Positions 18,752 through 28,360 of a stretch of 64,000 bases of DNA are shown piece after piece. Position 1 is the first letter of the stretch, and the number at the start of each line of letters is the position of its first letter. The stretch spans positions 186,001 through 250,000 of the forward strand of contig CAVTCF010000002.1 of NCBI GenBank assembly GCA_963733265.1, written 5' to 3'. Below the pieces are notes generated by a model. The model ran no database searches and was not told the DNA's origin. It worked only from the letters and a program-made list of their open reading frames with translations. Position numbers and translations under genes: made by a program. The stretch is from PALSA-1006 sp963733265 (GTDB taxonomy: Bacteria > Pseudomonadota > Gammaproteobacteria > Burkholderiales > Gallionellaceae).

Positions 18752-20416
18752 CTAAGAAAAAGGATGCAAATGATCTTTAAGAAGTTCTCTCAATTTTAAT
18801 TTGTACAATTTTCCGGTGGCAGTAAATGGCATTTCCGCAATGAGAACAACTTCATCCGGAATCCACCATTTGGCAATTTTACCATCGAAATACTCAATAA
18901 TTTCTTTTTTCAGAGCAGCCTCATCTTTATCACATTCCGGCTTTTTAACGACAACCAACAAAGGACGCTCATCCCATTTGGGATGCGGGGTCGAAATACA
19001 AGCGGCCATCAAAATGTCCGGATGTGAAATTGCAATATTTTCAATGTCAATGGAAGAAATCCATTCTCCTCCTGATTTAATTACGTCCTTGCTTCGATCA
19101 GTAATTTGCATGTTACTGTCGCGGTCAATTGTGGCTACGTCACCGGTAGGAAACCAACCATCAAATAACGGGGAGTTGCTTTCCTGAAAGTAATTGTTAA
19201 TTACCCATGCCCCCTTGACCAATAAATCTCCGGCTGTTTTGCCGTCATGCGGAAGCGGATTTCTATCACTGTCCACTATTTTCATATCAATCCCGTATAT
19301 GGATCGGCCTTGCTTTTGCAAAATCAAATTTTGCTCAGCTTTGGATTTTTTCAAGTCCTTTGCTTTAAGTCCGGCAATCGTACCCAAAGGTGAAAGTTCC
19401 GTCATTCCCCAAGCGTGTATCACTCTTACGCCAAGGTTATGGAATGCATCCATCATTGCAGGCGGACACGACGATCCGCCAATCAAAGTTCGATTAAAGG
19501 TTGTGAAAGACAGTTTATTATCGGTTACATGTTTAAGCAGAGCTGCCCAAATAGTGGGCACACCCGCTGACATGGTGACACCTTCCTTTTCCAGTAATTC
19601 ATAAACTGATGCGCCATCCAATTTTGCTCCGGGAAATACAATTTTTGCCCCTACTAAAGGACTGCTATACGGTATGCCCCAAGCATTTACGTGAAACATG
19701 GGTACAACCGGCATGATCGTATCCAAATTGGAAATGCTGATTGAATCAGGCATTGCAGAAGCGTAAGCATGCAAAACAGTTGAGCGGTGACTATACAGTG
19801 CGCCCTTTGAATTTCCTGTCGTGCCCGATGTGTAGCAAAGAACTGAAGCCGCATTCTCATCAAAAGTCGGCCATTCATAATTACCCTCTTCGGCATTGAT
19901 GAGTGTTTCGTAGCAGACTAATTCCAGAGAATCGCTCCTTGGCATTTGATATTCATCAATCAAACAAATCCACTTACCAACATTCGGGCATGCAGATTTT
20001 ATTTTTTCAACCAACGGCAAGAAAGAGATGTCAAAAAATATAACTTTGTCATCCGCGTGATTAATGATGTAAGAAATTTGCTCCTGGAATAATCTCGGAT
20101 TGATGGTATGACAAACGGACCCGCTGCCAGAAATGCCGTAATACAGCTCAAAATGGCGGTATCCATTCCACGCCAGCGTTCCGACACGCTCGCCGGGAAT
20201 AATACCCAGTCTCTCCAGCGCTTGCGCTACTTTTCTCGCACGTAATTCGCAATCCGCATAAGTGTATCGGTGAATATCTCCTTCTGTACGCCGGGAAACA
20301 ATCTCCGTATCGCCATGATGTTTTTTTGCATGAACCAGAATGTCCGAGATCAACAAGGGGTGATCCATCATTTGACCCAATAATAGCTTTGATGTATCTA
20401 TCTTTTTGCGTGACAT
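18752..20416 (-). CDS. Medium/long-chain fatty acyl-CoA ligase (AMP-binding)
   Basis: Activates fatty acids to acyl-CoA through an acyl-AMP intermediate. The 554 residues include the P-loop YTSGTTGNSKGALYSH at about 195-210, the adenine-binding AWGMTELSPLGT, the GWFPTGDVATID motif, and the C-terminal catalytic lysine region FTATGKLYKLKLREL. It lies 40 nt after the acyl-CoA dehydrogenase gene in the beta-oxidation operon. Chain-length preference is not determined. Confidence 0.93.
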   Translation of the reverse strand: MSRKKIDTSKLLLGQMMDHPLLISDILVHAKKHHGDTEIVSRRTEGDIHRYTYADCELRARKVAQALERLGIIPGERVGTLAWNGYRHFELYYGISGSGSVCHTINPRLFQEQISYIINHADDKVIFFDISFLPLVEKIKSACPNVGKWICLIDEYQMPRSDSLELVCYETLINAEEGNYEWPTFDENAASVLCYTSGTTGNSKGALYSHRSTVLHAYASAMPDSISISNLDTIMPVVPMFHVNAWGIPYSSPLVGAKIVFPGAKLDGASVYELLEKEGVTMSAGVPTIWAALLKHVTDNKLSFTTFNRTLIGGSSCPPAMMDAFHNLGVRVIHAWGMTELSPLGTIAGLKAKDLKKSKAEQNLILQKQGRSIYGIDMKIVDSDRNPLPHDGKTAGDLLVKGAWVINNYFQESNSPLFDGWFPTGDVATIDRDSNMQITDRSKDVIKSGGEWISSIDIENIAISHPDILMAACISTPHPKWDERPLLVVVKKPECDKDEAALKKEIIEYFDGKIAKWWIPDEVVLIAEMPFTATGKLYKLKLRELLKDHLHPFS

Positions 20417-20456
20417 GCAACCCCCGACCCTAAATAGTTAATGTTATTTACGGTGA

Positions 20457-22238
20457 TCAAAAGCTATCAATATTCATGGCTGTCACAGACTCTCCGCCCT
20501 CTAGAATTGTGCCGGCAATGGCGGGAGCCTGACTCAGCAAATGTTCGGCATTAAAAACTGCGGTAGCAATTTTTGCCGAATAAAAATTGCTGTCTTCCGC
20601 CAATTTTTTCTCTGCCACCAACAGGGCTCTCGCCAGTTGCCAACCCGTAAGAACAAGTCCGGACAAGCGCAGAAAAGGAACGCTTCCTGCAAATACAGCT
20701 TGTGGATTCGTTTTGAAGTTTGCGACGACATAATCAACGACAGATTCAAACGCAACTCGGCCTGCCGATAGATGTTTTAATACGGACTTGGCAGCAGCAG
20801 ATGGACTCTTGGCCAATTCAGCTTCAGTCTGTTGAATCAGTTTGGCTATAGATTTTGCCACCAAACCTTTATCCCGATAGGTTTTACGCCCAACCAAATC
20901 GTTTGCCTGGATGGCGGTAGTGCCCTCATAAATAGTCAAAATACGGGCATCACGATAATGCTGGGCTGCGCCAGTCTCCTCAATAAAACCCATACCGCCA
21001 TGGACTTGAACACCCAGACTAGTTACTTCAATTGACAATTCTGTGGAGAAGCCCTTCACAATCGGAACCAGGAATTCAAAGAACGCCTGGTTTTGTTTGC
21101 GTATGTTTTCGTCCGGGTTATGGTGAGCTTGATCACTCGTCGCTGCCGCAACATAGGCCAACGCGCGGGAACCTTCAATATAAGCACGCGAGGTCATCAA
21201 CAAGCGTTTAACATCCGGGTGATTGATGATGGCGACAGAAGCTTTTGACCCGATCAGGTCTTTTGATTGTATACGTTCTTTGGCATAAGCAACCGCTTGT
21301 TGATAGGCACGATCAGCAATGGCAATACCTTGCATGCCCACAGCAAAACGCGCGGCATTCATCATCACAAACATGTATTCCAGACCAAAGTTTTCTTGGC
21401 CCACCAGATATCCGATAGCACCGCCGTGATCGCCGAATTGGAGCACAGCCGTCGGACTGGCTTTGATGCCCAGTTTATGTTCGATCGATACGCACTCCAC
21501 ATCATTGCGTTCGCCCAGGCTACCATCTGCATTGACCAAAAACTTGGGCACTACAAACAAGGAAATTCCCTTCACGCCCTCGGGTGCGGTTGGGGTGCGG
21601 GCCAATACCAAATGCACGATGTTTTCTGTTATATCGTGATCGCCATAAGTAATAAATATTTTGGTACCGAAAACTTTGTAAGTGCCATCACCTTGCGATT
21701 CGGCGCGTGAACGAATCAGCGACAAATCTGATCCGGCTTGTGGCTCGGTCAAATTCATGGTTCCCGTCCATTTGCCGCTGGCCATATTGGGGATGAAGCG
21801 TTGTTTGAGTTCGTCACTGGCCGCAGTAAATAATGCCTCAATGGCGCCATCCGTCAACAAGGGACACAAGGAGAATGATAAATTAGCCGCGTTAAGCATT
21901 TCGGTACAGGCTGTTGCAATCAGCTTGGGGAAACCTTGGCCGCCATATTCAGCAGGAAGCGTTACGCCTTGCCACCCGCCCTCTGCAAATTGTTGGAACG
22001 CTTTTTTAAAGCCCGGTGTTACGGTGACTTTGCCATCATGCCAAGTACTCGGATTGATATCCCCTTCCCGATTCAAAGGTGCAATCACTTCGTTGCAAAA
22101 TTTTGCCGACTCTTCCAGCACAGCGGCGGCAGTGTCATAACCAAAGTCTTCAAAGCCGGGAATTGCGGCAATTTTGTCGATGCCTGCAATTTCCTTTATA
22201 GCAAAAAGCATGTCTTTAACGGGGGCGGCATAACTCAT
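20457..22238 (-). CDS. Acyl-CoA dehydrogenase with C-terminal extension
   Basis: FAD enzyme that makes trans-2-enoyl-CoA and hands electrons to ETF. At 593 residues it belongs to the long subgroup often annotated DmdC-like rather than the 380-residue short form. Visible motifs are NLTEPQAGSDL (flavin/substrate site), VHGGMGFIEETGAAQHYRDARI, and the catalytic base Glu438 in LTIYEGTTAIQ. It is directly downstream of etfA (23 nt). The annotation as a methylthiopropionyl-CoA dehydrogenase would be over-specific; the locus points to fatty acids. Confidence 0.93.
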   Translation of the reverse strand: MSYAAPVKDMLFAIKEIAGIDKIAAIPGFEDFGYDTAAAVLEESAKFCNEVIAPLNREGDINPSTWHDGKVTVTPGFKKAFQQFAEGGWQGVTLPAEYGGQGFPKLIATACTEMLNAANLSFSLCPLLTDGAIEALFTAASDELKQRFIPNMASGKWTGTMNLTEPQAGSDLSLIRSRAESQGDGTYKVFGTKIFITYGDHDITENIVHLVLARTPTAPEGVKGISLFVVPKFLVNADGSLGERNDVECVSIEHKLGIKASPTAVLQFGDHGGAIGYLVGQENFGLEYMFVMMNAARFAVGMQGIAIADRAYQQAVAYAKERIQSKDLIGSKASVAIINHPDVKRLLMTSRAYIEGSRALAYVAAATSDQAHHNPDENIRKQNQAFFEFLVPIVKGFSTELSIEVTSLGVQVHGGMGFIEETGAAQHYRDARILTIYEGTTAIQANDLVGRKTYRDKGLVAKSIAKLIQQTEAELAKSPSAAAKSVLKHLSAGRVAFESVVDYVVANFKTNPQAVFAGSVPFLRLSGLVLTGWQLARALLVAEKKLAEDSNFYSAKIATAVFNAEHLLSQAPAIAGTILEGGESVTAMNIDSF

Positions 22239-22261
22239 ATCAACTCCTTATTCAGCGGAAA

Positions 22262-23200
22262 TTATTTATTCAGGGCTTGGGTTAATTCAGGAACGGCGAC
22301 AAACAGGTCGGCAACCAATCCATAATCGGCGACGCTAAAAATAGGTGCATCTGGATCTTTGTTGATGGCAACAATCACTTTGGACTCTTTCATGCCGGCC
22401 AAATGCTGGATAGCCCCCGAGATGCCCACTGCAATGTAAAGTTGCGGCGCGACTATTTTTCCGGTTTGCCCCACTTGATAGTCATTGGGCACATATCCGG
22501 CGTCGACAGCCGCACGCGAAGCACCCATCGCAGCACCCAGCTTATCCGCCAGCGGTTCGATAATCTCTCGGTATTTCTCGGCAGAACCCAAACCACGTCC
22601 ACCCGAAACAATGATCTTGGCAGCGGTTAATTCCGGGCGGTCTGATTTGGTTAATTCGCGACTTACAAACGCCGACTTTCCCGATCCAGAAACGGCATCT
22701 ATCTTTTCAATCTGAGCTGAGCCGCCATTGGCTGCAACTGGATCAAAACCTGTGGTGCGTACCGTAATAACTTTCTTTGCGTCATTCGATTGCACTGTCG
22801 CTATTGCATTCCCCGCATAAATAGGGCGCTCAAAGGTATCTGCTGATATGACCTTGGTAATATCCGACAGTTGTGCCACATCCAGTTTTGCGGCTACCCG
22901 AGGTAATACATTTTTACCGCGTGCGGTAGAGGGGGCCAATATGTAATCGTATGCTCCGGCCAACGCCAAAACTTGATCTGCAAACGGCTCAGCCAATTGA
23001 TCTGCCAGAATACTTGAACCCACCAGAATAACTTTACGCACGTCCGCGATTTGACTGGCTGCTTGCGCGACAGAATCCGCCCCGAAACCCGCAACCAGCA
23101 GGTCTACTTCAGAAGAACAAGCCAGCGCTGCAGTCACCGCATTGAGCGTTGCCGCTTTCAGTGTTTGATTATCATGTTCGACAATGACTAATGCGCTCAT
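22262..23200 (-). CDS. etfA: Electron transfer flavoprotein alpha subunit
   Basis: Carries FAD and moves electrons from acyl-CoA dehydrogenase to ETF:quinone oxidoreductase. The 312 residues include the C-terminal FAD-binding domain with SGGRGLGSAEKYREI, GASRAAVDAGYVPND, GQTGKIVAPQLYIAVGISG and INKDPDAPIFSVADYG. The start codon abuts the etfB stop with no gap. Its partner ETF-QO is encoded at 29595-31229. Confidence 0.97.
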   Translation of the reverse strand: MSALVIVEHDNQTLKAATLNAVTAALACSSEVDLLVAGFGADSVAQAASQIADVRKVILVGSSILADQLAEPFADQVLALAGAYDYILAPSTARGKNVLPRVAAKLDVAQLSDITKVISADTFERPIYAGNAIATVQSNDAKKVITVRTTGFDPVAANGGSAQIEKIDAVSGSGKSAFVSRELTKSDRPELTAAKIIVSGGRGLGSAEKYREIIEPLADKLGAAMGASRAAVDAGYVPNDYQVGQTGKIVAPQLYIAVGISGAIQHLAGMKESKVIVAINKDPDAPIFSVADYGLVADLFVAVPELTQALNK

Positions 23201-23950
23201 TTAGATCACCTTCGCTTCATTGGTTAATTTTTCCAGCAACGCAGCCACATCGGCCACGATCACACCTGCTGTGCGCTTGGCAGGCTCGACCACTTTGATG
23301 GTCTTTAAGCGAGGTTGAACATCTACTGATAAATCTTCAGGCTTGATAATTTCCAGCGGCTTTTTCTTGGCCTTCATGATGTTGGGTAAAGAGGCATAGC
23401 GCGGCTCGTTCAAGCGCAGATCGGTAGTAACAACCGCCGGTAATGCCAAAGAAATTGTTTCCAAACCACCGTCAACTTCTCTAGTAACTGTTGCTTTGCC
23501 ATCTGCAACGGTCAGCTTGGAAGCAAAGGTAGCCTGCGGGAAATCCAGCAAGGCAGCCAACATTTGGCCGGTTTGATTGCTGTCATCGTCAATGGCTTGC
23601 TTACCCAAAATGATTAATTGGGGCTGCTCTTTGATTGACACTGCCTGCAAAATTTTAGCCACGGCCAAGGGCTGTAATTCAACCTCGGTTTCAACCATAA
23701 TTGCGCGGTCTGCACCCAGAGCCAACGCGGTTCTCAAAGTCTCCTGGCAGTGCGCAACTCCTGCCGAAACCACCACCACCTCGGTAGCTATCCCCGCTTC
23801 TTTCAAGCGCACCGCTTCTTCTACGGCAATTTCGTCAAACGGGTTCATGCTCATTTTTACATTGGCAAGATCAACACCGGAACTGTCTGACTTCACCCTG
23901 ATTTTTACGTTGTAATCAACAACGCGTTTTATAGCCACCAATACCTTCAT
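23201..23950 (-). CDS. etfB: Electron transfer flavoprotein beta subunit
   Basis: Second ETF subunit, binding AMP. The 249 residues begin MKVLVAIKRVVDYNVKIRVK and include NPFDEIAVEEAVRLKE and the ETF-beta signature region near VDGGLETISLALPAVVTTDLRLNEPRYASLPNIMKAKKKP (segments only). It is the first gene of the minus-strand beta-oxidation operon, with a good ribosome-binding site (AGGAGG), and is divergent from a TetR regulator with operator palindromes between them. Confidence 0.97.
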   Translation of the reverse strand: MKVLVAIKRVVDYNVKIRVKSDSSGVDLANVKMSMNPFDEIAVEEAVRLKEAGIATEVVVVSAGVAHCQETLRTALALGADRAIMVETEVELQPLAVAKILQAVSIKEQPQLIILGKQAIDDDSNQTGQMLAALLDFPQATFASKLTVADGKATVTREVDGGLETISLALPAVVTTDLRLNEPRYASLPNIMKAKKKPLEIIKPEDLSVDVQPRLKTIKVVEPAKRTAGVIVADVAALLEKLTNEAKVI

Positions 23951-24024
23951 TTCATCCTCCTGTTATTGCTGAACTTTCCCAAGCAAAATCCCACGTCCTG
24001 AATCTCATGCCCGTAACTCATTAG

Positions 24025-24053
24025 AGTATACCCAGCTTTTTACAAAAAAGCAC
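24025..24053 (-). promoter_or_regulatory. Promoter of the etfB operon
   Basis: On the minus strand, TATACT (24025-24030) is preceded at 17 nt by GTGCTT (24048-24053). The -35 hexamer is poor and lies inside the palindrome at 24049-24062, so a bound repressor would block the polymerase. The start site would be near 24018. Confidence 0.45.
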
Positions 24054-24062
24054 GTTCGTGCT
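24049..24062. promoter_or_regulatory. Operator palindrome 1 for the TetR-family regulator
   Basis: The perfect inverted repeat AGCACG-TT-CGTGCT overlaps the predicted -35 of the etfB promoter. A near copy with the same AAAAA flank occurs 68 nt away at the tetR promoter. Size and symmetry suit a TetR-family dimer. That the adjacent regulator binds it is inference from position. Confidence 0.65.
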
Positions 24063-24080
24063 AAAACATAGTTGTTTGTG

Positions 24081-24108
24081 TTGCCAAATGAAAATATTCG
24101 TGTATAGT
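24081..24108 (+). promoter_or_regulatory. Promoter of the tetR gene
   Basis: TTGCCA (24081-24086) and TATAGT (24103-24108) are separated by 16 nt. The start site would fall near 24115, at the left edge of the second palindrome. That fits autorepression and places the GTG at 24126 too close to the transcript start to be the translation start. Confidence 0.5.
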
Positions 24109-24116
24109 TTTAAAAA

Positions 24117-24130
24117 AGCACGACTGTGCT
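24117..24130. promoter_or_regulatory. Operator palindrome 2 for the TetR-family regulator
   Basis: AGCACG-AC-TGTGCT is the same palindrome as at 24049-24062 with one mismatch between arms, and has the same A-rich left flank. It lies at the predicted start site of tetR, consistent with autoregulation. Confidence 0.6.
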
Positions 24131-24155
24131 ATTTATTACTTTGGGCTATTACTAT

Positions 24156-24803
24156 ATGCGCGCCGATCTAAAACTTGTCACCCAAAAAACGGATACATCC
24201 GTAAACAAACATAAATCAAAAGGTGATTTAACCAAATCTCTAATATTGGACGCGGCCCTGCATTTGGCAGGAAGAGATGGGCTGGAGGGCTTGACGATAG
24301 GTTTGCTCGCAGATCGTATGAATATGAGCAAGAGTGGTGTTTTTGCACACTTTGAGTCCAGGGAAAGTCTCCAGATAGAAGTCATTCAGGAATACAACAG
24401 AAGATTCAAACAATTTGTATTCGACCCTTCAATGAAACTGCCCAGAGGATTGCCCAGACTGGAAATGATGCTGGATTTGTGGATTAGCTTGTCAATCTCA
24501 GAATTAACAACCGGCTGCATATACATTTCCGGAGCAATTGAGTTGGATGATCGCCCAGGGCCAGTGCGGGATGAACTCGTGCAAATTGTCCAAAACTGGA
24601 GAAGTGCATTAATGAGAGCGATCCAACAATCAATAGAGGAAGGTCATTTAAGAAACAACTGCGATCCCAGATTAATGCTGTTCGCAATCTATTCCGCCAT
24701 TCTGGGTTTGCAGCACGATGCAAGATTTTTACAAGTGGAAGACAGCATTGATGTTGCAAAAATATGCCTGAAAAAAATAATCGACGATAGGAAACCCAAG
24801 TAA
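24156..24803 (+). CDS. TetR/AcrR-family transcriptional regulator of the beta-oxidation locus
   Basis: About 215 residues: an N-terminal helix-turn-helix (LTIGLLADRMNMSKSGVFAHFESRESL) and an all-helical ligand domain. I chose the ATG at 24156 (MRADLKLV); the frame is open to a GTG at 24126, but that codon lies inside the operator and next to the likely transcript start. It diverges from the etfB operon. TetR-family FadP, PsrA and LiuQ-type regulators of fatty-acid genes in proteobacteria respond to acyl-CoAs; this one may do so, but which subgroup it belongs to is not settled. Confidence 0.85.
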   Translation: MRADLKLVTQKTDTSVNKHKSKGDLTKSLILDAALHLAGRDGLEGLTIGLLADRMNMSKSGVFAHFESRESLQIEVIQEYNRRFKQFVFDPSMKLPRGLPRLEMMLDLWISLSISELTTGCIYISGAIELDDRPGPVRDELVQIVQNWRSALMRAIQQSIEEGHLRNNCDPRLMLFAIYSAILGLQHDARFLQVEDSIDVAKICLKKIIDDRKPK

Positions 24804-25009
24804 TCAATTTGGCCCACGGGGTATGCGAGGGCACAATATAAATATAAACGATAGAGGAGAAATGAATGAGTTAAATAATCTGACGACTTAAATTTGAATT
24901 TTGGAACTTGTTTGAGAATACTGATTTTGAACCCCAATAAAAAACAAAAGGGTGGTGCTCAAAACAAAATATTTTTTAAATGTTAATTAAGTAATTTCGG
25001 GGAGATATC

Positions 25010-25744
25010 ATGAATTTAAGGAAAAGTATATTTTTGGGCGGATTCATATCCATGGCAAGTCTGGGGTCTCAGGTCGCAATGGCACTACAGGCTGGAGATA
25101 ATGTTATCTATGGGGGTATTGCCTATATCGTGCCGAATTCGAGTTTGGGCGCAGTTACAGACTCAAATCCTATCTATAGTGCATATACCGCCGGAACTAC
25201 GGCAGAAGTACAAACCGCTACAACTGTCATTGTTACAGGATGGCATATGTTTACCGACAACATTGCTGGCGAATTAACGATTGGCGTACCTCCCGCGATG
25301 AAATCGGATGTTACCGCCCCTAATGCCGGCGCCGCTGGTTTAACGAATACGAAAATGACTTCTGCTATTTCTCAAACGGCATCTTTCCCGTCATTTGTAG
25401 TTAAATATGTATTCAATGAACCTAAAGACGCTTTCAGACCCTATGTAGGTTTAGGGGTAACGTACAATTCTTTTTCAGGAGTATCGGCCAACACGCAATA
25501 CAACACAGTACAAGCATTTGCAGGGTATGGCGCCAGTCTGTCTTCGTCATGGAATCCGGTTTATAACGTGGGTGGAATTTATAGCCTAGATGAGCATTGG
25601 TCAATAAATATAGGTCTTTCCTATGTTCCCTTAACTGGCACTGTGACACTTTACGGGAATCCGGGACTCGGTGCCAATACAGCAACCGCAAAATTGAATA
25701 TCGACCCGACTGACTTAACAGTAAAAATTGGTTACAAGTTCTAA
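25010..25744 (+). CDS. OmpW-family outer membrane protein
   Basis: Eight-strand beta-barrel of 244 residues with a signal peptide ending near VAMA (LQAGDNV follows). OmpW traits are FRPYVGLGVTYNSFSG, LDEHWSINIGLSYVPL and the C-terminal VKIGYKF with terminal Phe. Homologues pass small hydrophobic compounds. Its place between the TetR regulator and the fad genes suggests a role in fatty acid or hydrocarbon uptake, which is inference. GGGGAGAT precedes the ATG. The 206-nt gap before it is AT-rich with no clear terminator. Confidence 0.85.
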   Translation: MNLRKSIFLGGFISMASLGSQVAMALQAGDNVIYGGIAYIVPNSSLGAVTDSNPIYSAYTAGTTAEVQTATTVIVTGWHMFTDNIAGELTIGVPPAMKSDVTAPNAGAAGLTNTKMTSAISQTASFPSFVVKYVFNEPKDAFRPYVGLGVTYNSFSGVSANTQYNTVQAFAGYGASLSSSWNPVYNVGGIYSLDEHWSINIGLSYVPLTGTVTLYGNPGLGANTATAKLNIDPTDLTVKIGYKF

Positions 25745-25944
25745 GAAATATTTTTTAACGCCGACGAGTACATCGTGCTATTACCACAAGAAAAATGTGT
25801 AATTTCAGTGTGTGCGTCGGCGACTTCCCCTACGAATTCGAGCAAGCTATAGCGGCTAAAATTACCGTCGCGGTTTGTTGACGCCTGACGATATCAAACA
25901 GTCAGAACAATCTTCGATAACGAAATATCAATAAGGAGTTAGCA

Positions 25945-28326
25945 GTGAAACGATTTAATGTGAGGAAAGCTGCTGTGCTGGGAGCCGGAGTCATGGGCGC
26001 GCAGATCGCGGCGCATCTGGCCAATGCCAACGTTCCGGTGATTCTTTTCGACTTGCCCACCAAGGAAGGCGACAAGAACGGGATCGTCAAAAAAGCACTG
26101 GATGGTCTCAAGAAACTTGAGCCGGCCCCCCTCGCCAGCAAGGATAAGCTGCAATACATCGACGCTGCCAACTACGAAGAGCACCTGTCTTTGCTCGGCG
26201 AATGTGATCTGGTCATCGAAGCCATTGCCGAACGCATAGACTGGAAAAATGATTTGTACGCAAAGATCGTACCCCATTTGGCTCCCAATGCGATTATCGC
26301 CTCAAATACTTCCGGGCTGTCAATCAATGCTCTCGCCAGCGTGCTGCCAAGCTCGCTGCAAAAACGTTTTTGCGGCATCCACTTTTTCAACCCGCCACGC
26401 TACATGCATCTGGTGGAAATAATTGCCACACGCAGTTCCGATGCCAAGACGCTAGACGCACTGGAAACATGGCTGACTTCGCGGCTTGGCAAGGGCGTTA
26501 TACGCGCACTCGATACGCCGAACTTTGTCGCCAACCGTATTGGTGTTTTCTCAATGCTTGCTGTGTTGCATCACACCGAGCGCTTGGGACTTGGCTTTGA
26601 TGAAGCCGATGCGCTTACCGGCCCCAGGATCGGACGTCCGAAGAGCGCCACCTACCGAACCGCAGACGTGGTTGGTCTGGACACCTTGTCGAACGTGGTA
26701 AAGACCATGCGTGACACCTTGCCCGATGACCCTTGGCACGCATATTTTAATTTGCCGGCATGGGTCTCTGCGCTGATCGAAAAAGGAGCGCTGGGTCAAA
26801 AAACAAAGGCGGGTATTTTCAAAAAGATTGGCAAGGAAATTCATGTGCTCGATCTTGCAAAACAAGACCATCGTCCGGTGACCGGCCAAGTTGCCGAAGA
26901 AGTTGACGCAATCCTGAAGATAAAAAATCCAACAGAAAAATTTGCCGCACTGCGCGCCTCTGCGCACCCGCAAGCGCAGTTGCTATGGTCCAGTTTTCGC
27001 GATGTGTTTCACTACTGTGCGACGCAACTTGAACACGTTGCCGACAATGCCCGTGATCTTGATCTCGCTATACGCTGGGGCTTCGGCTGGAAACAGGGGC
27101 CCTTTGAAACTTGGCAGGCTGCCGGTTGGGAAGCGATTGCCGTCGCTATTAAAGAAGATATCGCTGCCGGTCTTGCAATGAGCAAGACACCGGTACCCGA
27201 CTGGGTGTTCGAGCGTGATGGAGTGCATACAGCGCAGGGATCATGGTCTGCCTCAGCCAAAACACTTCGTACCCGCACTACCCTTCCTGTCTACCAACGT
27301 CAATTGTTCCCGGAAAACGTACTCGGAGAAGCCAGCGCGGACACTGGTACAACTGTGTGGGAAAGCGATGGCGTGCGCTTATGGACACATTCAGCCGATC
27401 CCGGCATAGCAATCCTCTCCTTCAAAAGCAAGATGCATACAATCGGAGACGAAGTACTCGATGGTGTAATTGAGGCCATAGGTATCGCCGAGCAGAAGTT
27501 TGCCGGTGTGGTGGTGTGGCACGAGCCTCCATTCGCAGTTGGCGCCAATCTTAAACAGGTCTTGGAAGCCTGTACGGCAGGGGCGTTTGACAAACTTGAG
27601 GTGACCATCGAAAAATTCCAGCGTGCCTCGCAGAAACTTAAATATGCTCAAGTTCCGACAATCGCAGCGGTTCAAGGTATGGCCTTGGGTGGTGGCTGCG
27701 AGTTTGTCATGCATGCCTCGAAACGTGTTCTTGCATTGGAAAGTTATATAGGCTTGGTTGAGGCTGGCGTCGGTGTAATTCCTGCCGGTGGTGGTTGCAA
27801 GGAATTTGCAATTGCTGCCGCTGAACATGCGGCACGTACTGCAACTCCGGGCGAGGTGTTCAACTTCCTGCAGCCCGTATTCATGACCATTGCCTTGGCT
27901 AAAGTAGGCAAAAGCGCACATGAAGCAATTCAGGCCGGTTTCGCCAAGCCTACGGACACCATTCTTTTCAATGCCCACGAACTGCTCTATGTTGCGCTCA
28001 AAGAAGCGCGGGCACTGGCCGATGCGGGTTACGCACCACCATTGAAAGCGCGCGGCGTTACTGTCGCCGGACGCAACGGTATAGCCACTCTGGAAATGAC
28101 GCTAGTCAACATGTTGAAAGGCGGCATGATTTCAAAGCATGACTACCGTGTTGCAAAGGCAGCGGCAACTGCACTGTGTGGCGGTGATATAGATACCGGC
28201 AGCAAAGTGGATGAGGAATGGCTTCTCACTATCGAGCGCCGCGAATTTGTTGAACTGCTAAAAACCCCGGAAACGCAGGCTCGCATCAAGCATATGCTGG
28301 AAAACGGAAAACCTTTACGCAACTGA
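25945..28326 (+). CDS. fadN: 3-hydroxyacyl-CoA dehydrogenase / enoyl-CoA hydratase, FadN-type bifunctional enzyme
   Basis: Carries out hydration of enoyl-CoA and NAD-dependent oxidation of 3-hydroxyacyl-CoA. The 793 residues are ordered dehydrogenase first: NAD-binding GAGVMG at 13-18, the HCDH segment CGIHFFNPPRYMHLVEI, then a C-terminal crotonase domain with QGMALGGGCEF. This order is that of Bacillus FadN and the reverse of E. coli FadB. It is the first gene of fadN-fadA-ETF-QO on the plus strand with 34-nt gaps, preceded by AAGGAG. Confidence 0.93.
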   Translation: MKRFNVRKAAVLGAGVMGAQIAAHLANANVPVILFDLPTKEGDKNGIVKKALDGLKKLEPAPLASKDKLQYIDAANYEEHLSLLGECDLVIEAIAERIDWKNDLYAKIVPHLAPNAIIASNTSGLSINALASVLPSSLQKRFCGIHFFNPPRYMHLVEIIATRSSDAKTLDALETWLTSRLGKGVIRALDTPNFVANRIGVFSMLAVLHHTERLGLGFDEADALTGPRIGRPKSATYRTADVVGLDTLSNVVKTMRDTLPDDPWHAYFNLPAWVSALIEKGALGQKTKAGIFKKIGKEIHVLDLAKQDHRPVTGQVAEEVDAILKIKNPTEKFAALRASAHPQAQLLWSSFRDVFHYCATQLEHVADNARDLDLAIRWGFGWKQGPFETWQAAGWEAIAVAIKEDIAAGLAMSKTPVPDWVFERDGVHTAQGSWSASAKTLRTRTTLPVYQRQLFPENVLGEASADTGTTVWESDGVRLWTHSADPGIAILSFKSKMHTIGDEVLDGVIEAIGIAEQKFAGVVVWHEPPFAVGANLKQVLEACTAGAFDKLEVTIEKFQRASQKLKYAQVPTIAAVQGMALGGGCEFVMHASKRVLALESYIGLVEAGVGVIPAGGGCKEFAIAAAEHAARTATPGEVFNFLQPVFMTIALAKVGKSAHEAIQAGFAKPTDTILFNAHELLYVALKEARALADAGYAPPLKARGVTVAGRNGIATLEMTLVNMLKGGMISKHDYRVAKAAATALCGGDIDTGSKVDEEWLLTIERREFVELLKTPETQARIKHMLENGKPLRN

Positions 28327-28360
28327 GCTCAGCCAAACCGAGAGTTCAAGGAGAACATAC

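Noticed and set aside
24126..24155. GTG at 24126 as the start of the TetR regulator
   Set aside because: It falls inside the operator palindrome and about 11 nt from the predicted transcript start, with no ribosome-binding site.
25760..25780. A CGTGCT half site with AGTAC nearby, upstream of fadN, as a third TetR operator
   Set aside because: The arms do not match AGCACG at the 2-nt spacing of the two real palindromes; only one half is good.
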